A stretch of 58,418 bases of DNA from Actinomycetota bacterium. Its GTDB lineage: Bacteria; Actinomycetota; Thermoleophilia; Gaiellales; Gaiellaceae. The notes below the pieces were generated by a model. It ran no database searches and was not told the DNA's origin. It saw only the letters and a program-made list of their open reading frames with translations. Positions 47,054 to 55,373 of the stretch are shown here, piece after piece. How positions within the stretch are numbered: position 1 is the stretch's first letter; each line of letters opens with the position of its first letter. Both the position numbers and the translations under genes were made by a program. The stretch spans positions 9,449-67,866 of the forward strand of contig ML178780.1 in NCBI GenBank assembly GCA_004366385.1, in the 5' to 3' direction.

Positions 47054-47758
47054 CTAACACATGTCGCGGGCCGATGCCATCGGGTCGACGAGCCGGTACC
47101 CGGCGCCCGGCTCGGTGAGGAGGTACCGCGGTCGTGACGGAACGGGCTCGATCTTCCGGCGGAGCTGCGAGATGTACACGTGCAGGTAGTGGGACTCGCT
47201 CTGGTACGCAGGCCCCCAGACCTCGCGCAGGATCGTCCGGTGCGTCAGGAGCTTGCCCTCGTTGCGGGCGAAGAGGCGGAGGAGGCCGAACTCGATCGGC
47301 GTCAGCTGCACCGGGGCGCCGTCGCGGGAGACCGCGCGCTTCTCGAGGTCGATCTCGAGTCCCCCGACCCGGATCGTGGGCTCGCCGTCGGAGCTCGAGC
47401 GCCTGAGCGCTGCCCGGAGCCGCGCGAGCAGCTCGTCGACGCCGAACGGCTTCGTGACGTAGTCGTCCGCGCCCGCGTCGAGCGCCGCCACCTTGTCGCG
47501 CTCCTCGCCCACGGCCGAGAGGACGATGATCGGAGCCTGCGTCCAGTCGCGGAGCTCGCGGCAGACCTCGATCCCGCTCCGGTCGGGGAGGACGAGGTCG
47601 AGGATCACGGCTTCCGGCGGACGGATCGCGGCCGAGGTGAGCGCCTGGCGGGCGGTCTCCGCGGTCGAGACGTCGTAGCCGGCGGCGCGGAGCGTCGTCT
47701 GGAGCGCCCGCAGGATCTGCGGCTCGTCGTCGACGACGAGGATGCTCGCCTCGCTCAC
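47054..47758 (-). CDS. OmpR-family response regulator (KdpE-like)
   Basis: 234 residues. The receiver domain has acidic residues D-D-E (10-12 region), phospho-acceptor Asp in V-I-L-D-L-V-L-P-D, and Lys in V-T-K-P-F. The C-terminal winged helix has L-T-P-I-E-F-G-L-L-R-L-F and the recognition helix Y-L-H-V-Y-I-S-Q-L-R-R-K-I-E. Motifs are closest to KdpE. Its gene is coupled to the histidine kinase gene by overlap (GTGA). Probable target: the divergent trkH. Confidence 0.9.
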   Translation of the reverse strand: MSEASILVVDDEPQILRALQTTLRAAGYDVSTAETARQALTSAAIRPPEAVILDLVLPDRSGIEVCRELRDWTQAPIIVLSAVGEERDKVAALDAGADDYVTKPFGVDELLARLRAALRRSSSDGEPTIRVGGLEIDLEKRAVSRDGAPVQLTPIEFGLLRLFARNEGKLLTHRTILREVWGPAYQSESHYLHVYISQLRRKIEPVPSRPRYLLTEPGAGYRLVDPMASARDMC

Positions 47759-49164
47759 GAGCCTGCGCCCACCGAGACCGGCGCCTGCACGATGGGAAGC
47801 GCGAGCCCGAACGTCGCGCCGCCCCTCAGCTCCGACTCCGCCCAGACCCGCCCGCCGTTCGCCTCCGCGAAGCCACGGGCAATCGCCAGGCCGAGGCCGT
47901 TCCCGCGGGGGTCGCGCACGCCTCCGGTCTCGAACGGCTCGAACACCCGCTCGAGCTCGCCCTCGCTCAGGCCGGGCCCGTCGTCGACGATGCGCACGAC
48001 GACGTTCTCGGGCCGTGCCTCGACCGTGACCCGGACGCGGCTCGTGGGCGGCGAGAACTTGAGCGCGTTGTCGACGAGGTTCACGAGCACGCGCTCGACC
48101 TGGACGGCGTCCACGCGCACTGGCGGCGTGTCCTCGGGTAGGTCGACATCAACGCGCTCTCGCCCGCCGCCCAGCGCCGCGAGCGACTGCGAGAGGAGCT
48201 CCTCGAGCGTCCACACGTCCGGGTCGGGGCGGGCGACGCCCGCCTGGAGCCTCGAGAGGTCGAGGAGGTCGCCGACGACGCGCTGGAGGCGTGCCGTCTC
48301 CGCGAGGATCGCGTCGAGCAGGGCTGCGCGGTCCTCCTGCGTGAGCTCGAGCGCAGGGCTCGAGAGCCCCTCCGCGGCGACGCGGATCGCCGTCAGCGGC
48401 GTCCGCAGGTCGTGGCTCACCGAGCGCAGCACGGCGGTCTTGATCGCATCGCTGCGACGCAGCGCCTCGGCGTCGAGCGCCTCGCGCGCCAGGCGCTCCC
48501 GGTCGAGTGCGACCGCGAGCAGGGAGCCGAGCGCAGCCAGGAACCGGTCGCGCGCCGCGAGCCTCGCGCGGGTCTCCCGGGAGACGTAGAGCATGCCGAC
48601 GGCACGGCCTTCGGCCACGAGCTCGATCGGCGGCTCCGCGGCGTCCGCTGCCGAGTGCCCGAGCTCGATCCGGACGGGGCTCCCGACGAGCTCGCCGATC
48701 CCGTCCGCGATGCGGCCGACCTCGTCCTCGATCCTCCGGCCCTGGAGGAGCGCGGCCGAGAGCTCGGCGAGCAGGGCCTCCTCCCGCTCGCGCAGCTCCG
48801 CGTCGTCGGCCCGGCGCCGCGAGCGCACGGCGAGCTCGCTGACCACGATCGCGGTGACGACGTACACCGGGAGCGCGAACCAGTTCTCCTCCTCGGCGAG
48901 GTGGAACGCGTGCACCGGCGGCAGGAAGAACCAGTTGAATGCCGCCATGCTCAACAGCGCCACCGGGATCGCGTAGGCGAGCCCCCAGAGGATCGCGACC
49001 GGCAGGACGGCGAAGAGGTAGAGGACGCCGAGGCTGAGGACGGGGACGCCCTCGCGGAGGACGAAGATCGCCGCCGTGACGAGCGCTACCGCCCCCACCG
49101 ACGCGGCCACGCGACCGGCCACGACGAGTGCCTTCGGCCACCGAGTCCGTTCGGCCGTGCTCAC
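47755..49164 (-). CDS. Sensor histidine kinase, KdpD C-terminal-like
   Basis: 469 residues. Four membrane segments (~14-120; DUF4118-like), a GAF-like region (~130-230), HisKA with S-V-S-H-D-L-R-T-P-L (~255), and HATPase with N-A-L-K-F-S-P, D-D-G-P-G-L, and G-N-G-L-G-L-A-I-A. This equals the C-terminal half of KdpD without its N-terminal KdpD sensor and universal-stress domains. GTG 49164 is chosen because TACCGT lies six bases upstream; GTG 49185 is the alternative. Likely senses K+ or turgor. Confidence 0.9.
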   Translation of the reverse strand: MSTAERTRWPKALVVAGRVAASVGAVALVTAAIFVLREGVPVLSLGVLYLFAVLPVAILWGLAYAIPVALLSMAAFNWFFLPPVHAFHLAEEENWFALPVYVVTAIVVSELAVRSRRRADDAELREREEALLAELSAALLQGRRIEDEVGRIADGIGELVGSPVRIELGHSAADAAEPPIELVAEGRAVGMLYVSRETRARLAARDRFLAALGSLLAVALDRERLAREALDAEALRRSDAIKTAVLRSVSHDLRTPLTAIRVAAEGLSSPALELTQEDRAALLDAILAETARLQRVVGDLLDLSRLQAGVARPDPDVWTLEELLSQSLAALGGGRERVDVDLPEDTPPVRVDAVQVERVLVNLVDNALKFSPPTSRVRVTVEARPENVVVRIVDDGPGLSEGELERVFEPFETGGVRDPRGNGLGLAIARGFAEANGGRVWAESELRGGATFGLALPIVQAPVSVGAGS

Positions 49165-49170
49165 GACCGA

Positions 49171-49176
49171 ACGGTA
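49171..49176 (-). promoter_or_regulatory. Putative -10 box of the kinase-regulator operon
   Basis: TACCGT on the minus strand ends six bases before GTG 49164. Confidence 0.45.
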
Positions 49177-49286
49177 CTCCCGCACGCGCTCTGGCGGGTG
49201 CCGCGGAGCCCGATCTTGAGGGTTTCCTGAGGGCGCAGGTCAGAACCCTGAGCGTGCGTTGAGGCGGCTGGGGCTACGCGTACACC

Positions 49287-50855
49287 GTGGCCACACGCAC
49301 GGAGCCTGTCCTCGCTCCGCCGAGACCTGCCCCGGCACGGAAGCTCCCGCGCCGGCGTGCCGGGGCGGTCTACGTGTCGCCTGCGCTCAACCTGGTGGGT
49401 GCGCTCGTCAAGTGGTTCGCGCTCGCGTTCCTGTTCCCGACGGCCGTCGCGGTCGGCTACGGCGAGCCCTGGTGGCCGTTCGTCGTGCCCGGCCTCGCGG
49501 TGGCCGCGTTCGGCGTCGGGCTCGAGCGCGTGACGAGCGGGAAGGAGCGGGTCGGCGCCCGCGAGGGCTACCTCGTCGTCGCGCTCGTCTGGCTGCTCGT
49601 GGCCGTCTTCGGCGCGCTCCCGTACCTGCTCTCCGGGGAGGAGCAGCTGGCGAGCCCGGTGGACGCGCTGTTCGAGTCGATGTCCGGCTTCACGACGACG
49701 GGCTCGAGCGTGCTCACGGACATCCCGGCGCTCGACAACTCGCTGCTCATGTGGCGGCAGTTCACGCAGTGGGTGGGCGGGCTGGGGATCGTCGTCCTCG
49801 CGCTCGCCGTGCTCCCGCGGCTCCGCGTCGGCGGGCGGCAGGCGCTGTTCCGCGCCGAGAGCCCCGGCCCGGAGCTGGAGACGCTCTCGTCCACGATCCG
49901 CAACACGGCGCGGCGTTTCGTCTGGCTGTACCTCGGGCTCACCGTCGCCGAGGTCGTCGTCCTCGCCGCCTTCGCCTGGACGGGCGTCGACGGCGCGATG
50001 ACCTCCTTCGACGCCGTGGCGCACGCGTTCTCGACGATCCCGACCGGAGGGTTCTCGCCGCGCGGCCGCTCGATCGAGGAGTTCGGCGCCGCGACCCAGT
50101 GGGCGCTCGTCGTGTTCATGGCTCTCGGCGGCACGAGCTTCGCACTCCTCTACCTCGGGATCGCGCGCCGGAAGCCGGGGGCCTTCCTGCGGGACGAGGA
50201 GTTCCGGGTGTACGTGGCGCTGATGGTCGTCGCGTCGCTCGTCGTGGGCCTCGAGCTCGCGAGCGCGGGCATCGCGTCCGGCGAGGCCGCCGTTCGCGAG
50301 TCGGTGTTCAACACCGTCTCGCTCGTGACGACGACGGGCTACGCGAACGCCGACTTCAACCTGTGGACGGGGCTGACGACCTACGTCCTCGTCGGCGCGA
50401 TCTTCGTGAGCGCGTCCGCCGGCTCGACCTCCGGCGGGATCAAGCTCGTCCGCCACCTCGTCATCGCGAAGCTCATCCGCCGCGAGATCAGGCAGACCGT
50501 GCATCCGGAGCTCGTTCTCCCGATCCGCGTCAGCGGGTCCCCGATCGACGAGCAGGCGCTCCGCGCGATCGTCGTCTTCGCGTTCCTCTACGTCGGGATC
50601 GCGACGGCCGCCGCGCTCGCGGTCATGGCCGACTCGGCGGCGGTCGGCGTCCCGGTCTCGCCGTTCCAGGCGATTGCGGCGGTGGGCACGAACCTCGGGA
50701 ACGTCGGCCCGGGCTTCGGCTTCGCCGGCCCGATGGGCTCGTTCGACCCGTTCGGCGACGTCTCGAAGTGCGTGCTCATCGCGGTGATGTGGCTCGGGCG
50801 CCTCGAGATCGTCCCGATCCTCGTCCTTCTCAGCCGCAGCTACTGGCGGAACTGA
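49287..50855 (+). CDS. trkH: TrkH/KtrB-family potassium transporter
   Basis: 522-residue membrane protein with four M1-P-M2-like repeats. The selectivity-filter turns are T-T-T-G-S-S, T-I-P-T-G-G-F, T-T-T-G-Y-A and T-N-L-G-N-V-G-P-G. It is the pore subunit for K+ uptake; a cytosolic TrkA/KtrA regulator is not seen in the window. N-terminal ~30 residues are proline/arginine-rich. GTG start preceded by TACGCG six bases upstream. Divergent from the Kdp-like kinase-regulator pair, which probably controls it. Confidence 0.93.
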   Translation: MATRTEPVLAPPRPAPARKLPRRRAGAVYVSPALNLVGALVKWFALAFLFPTAVAVGYGEPWWPFVVPGLAVAAFGVGLERVTSGKERVGAREGYLVVALVWLLVAVFGALPYLLSGEEQLASPVDALFESMSGFTTTGSSVLTDIPALDNSLLMWRQFTQWVGGLGIVVLALAVLPRLRVGGRQALFRAESPGPELETLSSTIRNTARRFVWLYLGLTVAEVVVLAAFAWTGVDGAMTSFDAVAHAFSTIPTGGFSPRGRSIEEFGAATQWALVVFMALGGTSFALLYLGIARRKPGAFLRDEEFRVYVALMVVASLVVGLELASAGIASGEAAVRESVFNTVSLVTTTGYANADFNLWTGLTTYVLVGAIFVSASAGSTSGGIKLVRHLVIAKLIRREIRQTVHPELVLPIRVSGSPIDEQALRAIVVFAFLYVGIATAAALAVMADSAAVGVPVSPFQAIAAVGTNLGNVGPGFGFAGPMGSFDPFGDVSKCVLIAVMWLGRLEIVPILVLLSRSYWRN

Positions 50856-50860
50856 GCGCG

Positions 50861-52051
50861 CTAGATCTTGCGGCGCGGCGTCGGTGCGCCCCACTTCGAG
50901 CGCCCGCGGCGGGAGGTGTAGACGCGGCGCGGCGGGGCCACCTTCAGGCCGGCGGAGGCGTACTCCTCGGTCTGGCCGGCGAGGCGCGCGACGCGGCTGA
51001 CCTCCTCCTGCTGCTCGGGTAGCACGAACGTGACGCCGGTGCCGCCGCGGCCCGCCCGGCCGGTGCGGCCGACGCGGTGCACGTACGCGCTGTGCTCGTC
51101 CGGCGGGTCGAAGTTGACGACGTGCGTGATCTCGACGAGGTCCAGCCCGCGCGCCGCGACGTCGGTCGCGACCAGCGTGGAGACGTCGCCCGACTCGAAG
51201 CGGCGCAGCGCCCGCTCGCGCTGGCCCTGGCTCAGGTCGCCGTGCATGGCGACCGCGCGCACGTCGTGCCGCGCGAGCTTGCGGACGAGCCGGTCGGCGC
51301 CTCGCCGCGTGCGGACGAAGACGAGCGTGTGGCCGCCCTCGGCGCGGAGGAGGTCGACGAGGGTCTCGACCTTCGTGTCTGGCCGTACGGGGAGGAACCG
51401 GTGCTCGACCGGCCCGTCCGTCAGGGCCGCGACGGACGCCGCCTCGCAGCGCACGGGGTGGCTGGTGTACGAGGCCGCGAGCTCGTTCACGCTCCCGTCG
51501 AGCGTGGCGGAGAAGAACATCGTCTGACGGTCGCGCGGCACCCGGCGCACGATGCGGTCGACCTGCGGCTTGAAGCCCATGTCGAGCATGCGGTCGGCCT
51601 CGTCCAGGACGAGGATGCGCACGCCGTCGAGCGAGACGGCCTTGCGCTCGAGGAGGTCGTTCAGGCGACCCGGTGTCGCGACGAGGACATGCGCGTCGCG
51701 GGCACGCTTCGCCTGCTTGTGCAGCGGGACGCCGCCGTAGACGGTCGCTACGTCGAGCCACTCGGGCGCGATCGCGCGGATCTCGTCCGAGACCTGCGCT
51801 GCGAGCTCGCGGGTCGGCACGAGCACGAGCGCGACCGGTCTCTGCGCGTCGGGGTCGAGCCGCTCGACGATCGGGATCGCGAACGCGAGCGTCTTGCCGG
51901 AGCCCGTGGGCGCCTTCGCGAGGACGTCCCTCCCGGCGAGCGCGTCGCCGAGGACGCGTACCTGGATCGGGAAGGGGGTGGTGATGTCACGCTCGGCGAG
52001 GGCGCGGACGATGCGTGCGCGCACGCCGAGGTCGGAAAAGGACTGCTGCAT
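50861..52051 (-). CDS. DEAD-box RNA helicase (RhlE/CshA-like)
   Basis: 396-residue ATP-dependent RNA helicase: F-S-D-L-G-V Q-motif region, A-P-T-G-S-G-K-T, D-E-A-D (V-L-D-E-A-D-R-M-L), S-A-T, and H-R-V-G-R-T-G-R-A-G. The short basic tail (R-R-G-R-S-K-W-G) is typical of RhlE/CshA. These remodel mRNA and ribosomes, often cold-induced. Unlike most unit heads here, it has a leader with AGGAG ten bases before the ATG and a perfect hairpin further upstream. Confidence 0.93.
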   Translation of the reverse strand: MQQSFSDLGVRARIVRALAERDITTPFPIQVRVLGDALAGRDVLAKAPTGSGKTLAFAIPIVERLDPDAQRPVALVLVPTRELAAQVSDEIRAIAPEWLDVATVYGGVPLHKQAKRARDAHVLVATPGRLNDLLERKAVSLDGVRILVLDEADRMLDMGFKPQVDRIVRRVPRDRQTMFFSATLDGSVNELAASYTSHPVRCEAASVAALTDGPVEHRFLPVRPDTKVETLVDLLRAEGGHTLVFVRTRRGADRLVRKLARHDVRAVAMHGDLSQGQRERALRRFESGDVSTLVATDVAARGLDLVEITHVVNFDPPDEHSAYVHRVGRTGRAGRGGTGVTFVLPEQQEEVSRVARLAGQTEEYASAGLKVAPPRRVYTSRRGRSKWGAPTPRRKI

Positions 52052-52076
52052 CTCGATTCAACTCCTGTGTGTTGCG

Positions 52077-52102
52077 GGGTCGAGATCCGTCTGCCTCGAC
52101 CC
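52077..52102 (-). promoter_or_regulatory. Hairpin in the DEAD-box helicase leader
   Basis: GGGTCGAG and CTCGACCC form a perfect eight-base-pair stem with a ten-base loop, 26-51 bases upstream of the helicase start. It could be an RNA element, for example an autoregulatory site for the helicase, or a terminator for upstream transcription. Confidence 0.45.
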
Positions 52103-52197
52103 ACTGGAGGAACCGAAGAAGCCAAACCTCACGGGACAGCGGACGCCGTCCGTGGGCTGCACGGTAGCAGGAACGGCCGTTCGCCCGGCGACCGCGG

Positions 52198-52203
52198 TAG
52201 CGT
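52198..52203 (+). promoter_or_regulatory. Putative -10 box of ltrA-like gene
   Basis: TAGCGT ends six bases before GTG 52210. Confidence 0.4.
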
Positions 52204-52209
52204 GCGCGC

Positions 52210-53412
52210 GTGACGCACGGCGCTCGCTCGCGGATCCTCGCGCCTCCCCGGATCCGCACGCTCGAGGACGACGACGCCCGCCACGCGACCTGGCTCGAGC
52301 TCTTCTTCGACCTCGTCTTCGTCGTCGCCGTGGCGCAGCTCGCGGGCTCGCTCTCGCACGACCTGACGCTCCACGGGTTCCTCGTCTTCTGCGGGCTCTT
52401 CGTCCCGGTCTGGTGGGCGTGGGTGGGATACACGTTCCACGCCGACCGCTTCGACACAGACGACGCCGTCCATCGTGTCCTCACGCTCGCCGGGATGTTC
52501 TCGGTCGGCGCGCTCGCGTCGGTGATCCCGGCCGCAGCCGAGGGGGACACGGCGCCGTTCGCCGTCGCGTACGTGGCCGTGCGCGCGTTCGTGATCGCCC
52601 TGAACGCGCGCGCGTGGCTGCACCTCCCGGCGGCACGGCCGTTGCTGAGCGTCTACGTGCCGGTGTTCACGCTCGCCGCGGCTCTGATGCTGGTGTCGGC
52701 GGCGGTGCCCGCGCCTGAGCGGTACTGGATCTGGGCCGTCGCGCTCGCCCTCGACGTCGGCACGCCGCTTCTGGTGCGCCGCCGGATCGAGGCCGTGCCG
52801 GTTCACGCCTCGCACATCCCCGAGCGGATCGGGCTCTTCACGATCATCGTCCTCGGCGAGACGGTCGTCGCGGTCGTGATCGGGACGAGCGCGGTCGCGT
52901 GGAGCATCGAGAGCGGGGCCGTGGCCGTTGTCGGCTTCGTCCTGGGTGCGGGCTTCTGGTGGGTGTACTTCGACTACCTCGACGGCGAGATGCTCATCGG
53001 GCGCGGCACCTGGGTCGGGCAGGCGTACCTCTACTCCCACCTGCCGCTGACGGCGGGCGTCGTCGCGCTGGGAGTCGGTGTCGAGCACGCGGTCGAGGAG
53101 ACGGCGGGGGCCGAGCTCCATGACGAGACGCGCTGGCTCCTCTGCGGCGGGCTTGCGCTCGCGTTCGCGTCGCTCGCGGCGATCCACCGCGTAGCGGCAG
53201 GCAGGAGCCGCGACGTCGACGCGTGGCTGCGGCTCGGCGTCGCCGTGGTGGCCCTCGCGGTGGCGCTGCTCGGCGGCGGCCTCGGCCCGCTCGCCGTGAC
53301 CGCGCTCCTCGCCGGCGCGGTCGTCGCGTGCGTCGTCCTCGAGCTGGCGCTCCACCACCGGCACGGCGAGACTGGCGAGCCGATGCCCTCCCCCGAGGCC
53401 TTCGTCCCGTGA
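52210..53412 (+). CDS. Low temperature requirement A (LtrA) family protein
   Basis: 400-residue polytopic membrane protein of the LtrA family. Signature segments are A-T-W-L-E-L-F-F-D-L-V-F-V-V-A-V-A-Q-L near residue 30, F-V-P-V-W-W-A-W-V-G-Y-T-F, E-R-x-G-L-F-T-I-I-V-L-G-E-T-V (~220), and about ten to twelve membrane helices. The family is linked to growth at low temperature in Listeria, but its biochemical role is unknown. The stop overlaps the following membrane protein's GTG, so they may act together. Confidence 0.9.
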   Translation: MTHGARSRILAPPRIRTLEDDDARHATWLELFFDLVFVVAVAQLAGSLSHDLTLHGFLVFCGLFVPVWWAWVGYTFHADRFDTDDAVHRVLTLAGMFSVGALASVIPAAAEGDTAPFAVAYVAVRAFVIALNARAWLHLPAARPLLSVYVPVFTLAAALMLVSAAVPAPERYWIWAVALALDVGTPLLVRRRIEAVPVHASHIPERIGLFTIIVLGETVVAVVIGTSAVAWSIESGAVAVVGFVLGAGFWWVYFDYLDGEMLIGRGTWVGQAYLYSHLPLTAGVVALGVGVEHAVEETAGAELHDETRWLLCGGLALAFASLAAIHRVAAGRSRDVDAWLRLGVAVVALAVALLGGGLGPLAVTALLAGAVVACVVLELALHHRHGETGEPMPSPEAFVP

Positions 53413-54512
53413 TCTCGCTGCTCGCTTCGGTCGCCGCCGACGATGCCGCGATCGTGGTCGCGATCGTCGCCTCGCGGCTGATCGTCCCGCTCTTCATCCC
53501 GCGCGTCCCGCTCGTGATCGTCGCGGCGCTCCTCATCGATGCCGTCGACCAGACGATCCTCGCCGAGCTGACCGCCGTGAACACCGGCGAGGACGGCCCG
53601 TACCAGAGCTACGACAAGGCGCTCGACGTCTACTACCTCACGGTCGCGTACCTCTCCACGATCCGGAACTGGACGAGCGAGGGCGCGTTCCGCGTCGGGC
53701 AGTTCCTCTTCTTCTACCGCCTCGTCGGCGTGACGCTGTTCGAGCTCTTCGAGCAGCGCGCGCTGCTGCTCGTCTTCCCGAACACGTTCGAGTACTTCTT
53801 CATCGCCTACGAGGTCGTGCGTCTGCGCCGTGACCCCGCGCGCTTCTCGACGCGGTTCTGGGTGCTGCTCGCGGCCGGGATCTGGGTGTTCGTGAAGCTG
53901 CCGCAGGAGTACTGGATCCACGTCGCCCAGCGCGACTTCACGGACACGGTGCGCGAGTACCCGGCGTTCGGCGTCGCCTGCGTGCTCGGCGTGCTCGGGC
54001 TGCTCGCGCTGGCGTTGTTCGTGGTCGGGCCGCGCCTCCCCGCCCCGGACTGGGGCTACCGCTTCGCCGCCGACTCGGTCGCGCCGGAGCTCGGGACGCC
54101 GGACGCGCGCCTTCGGTCGCGGCTCGGGCGGGGGATCCTGTCCGTGCAGCTCATCGAGCAGGTGGTGCTGCTCTCGCTCCTCTGCGTGATCTTCGCCGAG
54201 ATCCTCCCGGGGACGACCGCGCCGCCGCTCGAGGTCGCGCTCGGCGTGTCGATCATCGTCCTCGCGAACACGCTCGTGAGCATCTGGGTCGCACGCCGTG
54301 GAGGCATCGACATCCGCTCCGGGGCCTTGCTCTACACGCTGCGGCTCGCGCTCAACGTCGCGCTCGTCGCCTCGGCGGGGGCGCTGACGAGCGAGCGCGA
54401 CGCCGTCCCGTTCGGCCACGCGCTCTTCTTCGCGCAGCTGATCACGCTCGTCACGTGGCTGTACGACTGGTACCGGCCGCTGTACGAGGCGCGCTTCCGG
54501 CGTCTCGAGTGA
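53409..54512 (+). CDS. Unknown polytopic membrane protein
   Basis: 367-residue protein with about seven to nine hydrophobic segments (for example A-A-I-V-V-A-I-V-A-S-R-L-I-V-P-L and V-L-G-V-L-G-L-L-A-L-A-L-F-V-V). A soluble-looking stretch follows residue 40 (D-A-V-D-Q-T-I-L...D-K-A-L-D-V-Y-Y-L). No family recognised. GTG 53409 overlaps the LtrA stop, suggesting a shared membrane-related function. Confidence 0.7.
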   Translation: MISLLASVAADDAAIVVAIVASRLIVPLFIPRVPLVIVAALLIDAVDQTILAELTAVNTGEDGPYQSYDKALDVYYLTVAYLSTIRNWTSEGAFRVGQFLFFYRLVGVTLFELFEQRALLLVFPNTFEYFFIAYEVVRLRRDPARFSTRFWVLLAAGIWVFVKLPQEYWIHVAQRDFTDTVREYPAFGVACVLGVLGLLALALFVVGPRLPAPDWGYRFAADSVAPELGTPDARLRSRLGRGILSVQLIEQVVLLSLLCVIFAEILPGTTAPPLEVALGVSIIVLANTLVSIWVARRGGIDIRSGALLYTLRLALNVALVASAGALTSERDAVPFGHALFFAQLITLVTWLYDWYRPLYEARFRRLE

Positions 54513-54521
54513 GGTCGGCCG

Positions 54522-55046
54522 TCAGCTCCGCCACTTGACGGTGCAGCCGACCGGCGGCGTCTCCGCCACCGGCGGGGCCTCTCCCGCGAGCGCGGCCTCG
54601 ATCGCGTCGCGCAGGTAGTGCGCGGTGACGCGCTCCTCCTCACGGCTGTCGTCGACGGCGCCGTGGTAGACGAGGCGGCGGTCGGCGTCGTAGACGAAGG
54701 CCTCGGGCGTCCGCTCGGAGCCGAGCGCGCGGGCGATCTCCTGGCTCGCGTCGTGGAGGTAGTCGAACGAGTAACCGGCCTCGCGCGCGTGGCGCACCAT
54801 CGCGTCGAACGAGTCCGCGGGATAGGCCTCGGCGTCGTTCGAGTTGATCGCGACGAACCTGACGCCGCGGTCGGCGTACTCCCGCGCGAGCGCGTCGATG
54901 CGGCCTTCCCAGGCGAGCACGTACGGGCAGTGGTTGCACGACTGGACGAGGACGAGGACGGGCGCGTCCGCGTACTCGTCGAGCATGTGATTGCGGCCGT
55001 CCACGCCGGGCAGGCCGAAGGCGGGAGCGGTCTCGGCCACGGTCAC
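54522..55046 (-). CDS. Thioredoxin-fold peroxiredoxin-like protein
   Basis: 174 residues, AhpC/TSA-Redoxin-like fold: G-L-P-G-V-D-G-R-N-H-M-L then V-L-V-Q-S-C-N-H-C-P-Y-V-L-A-W-E-G-R, where C-x-x-C replaces the usual T-x-x-C. The E-R-T-P-E-A-F-V-Y-D segment supplies the cis-Pro and the R-L-V-Y-H-G strand follows. Similar proteins of unknown role are common in bacteria. GTG 55046, with GGAGG upstream, overlaps the previous gene's stop. Confidence 0.82.
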   Translation of the reverse strand: MTVAETAPAFGLPGVDGRNHMLDEYADAPVLVLVQSCNHCPYVLAWEGRIDALAREYADRGVRFVAINSNDAEAYPADSFDAMVRHAREAGYSFDYLHDASQEIARALGSERTPEAFVYDADRRLVYHGAVDDSREEERVTAHYLRDAIEAALAGEAPPVAETPPVGCTVKWRS

Positions 55047-55345
55047 GACAGTGCCTCCTCGAGTTGCCGGCGGCTCGGGACGGGCGACGGCCGCCCGTCG
55101 CCGAGAACGTACACGCGGCACGTCAGGCCGGGCGGGACGCCTGCGCCCGCGGGATCGACGTCGCGCCCGTTCACGCGGATCGTCGGCGACCCGGGAAACG
55201 AGAGCGCAACGGCCTCCTCGTGCGTGAGGACCTCCCGCATCTCGACCTGGCCTGCGAGGCCCCGCTCGGCGAGCACCTCCTCGAGGAGCGCCTTCGCCTC
55301 CGGATACGAGGGGCAGCCCTCCCAGTAGAGCAGCTCGATCCTCAT
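55043..55345 (-). CDS. Small thioredoxin-fold protein
   Basis: 100-residue protein: I-E-L-L-Y-W-E-G-C-P-S-Y-P-E-A near the N-terminus (single active-site-like Cys, Y where a second Cys might be), F-P-G-S-P-T-I-R-V-N-G cis-proline motif, and C-R-V-Y near the C-terminus. Similar thioredoxin-like proteins are often found near thiol or metal resistance genes. The ATG is preceded by TAGGCT eight bases upstream. Confidence 0.75.
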   Translation of the reverse strand: MRIELLYWEGCPSYPEAKALLEEVLAERGLAGQVEMREVLTHEEAVALSFPGSPTIRVNGRDVDPAGAGVPPGLTCRVYVLGDGRPSPVPSRRQLEEALS

Positions 55346-55353
55346 GCCTGCCC

Positions 55354-55359
55354 AGCCTA
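55354..55359 (-). promoter_or_regulatory. Putative -10 box of small thioredoxin-fold gene
   Basis: TAGGCT on the minus strand ends eight bases before ATG 55345. Confidence 0.35.
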
Positions 55360-55373
55360 GACGGCTGCCTGCG

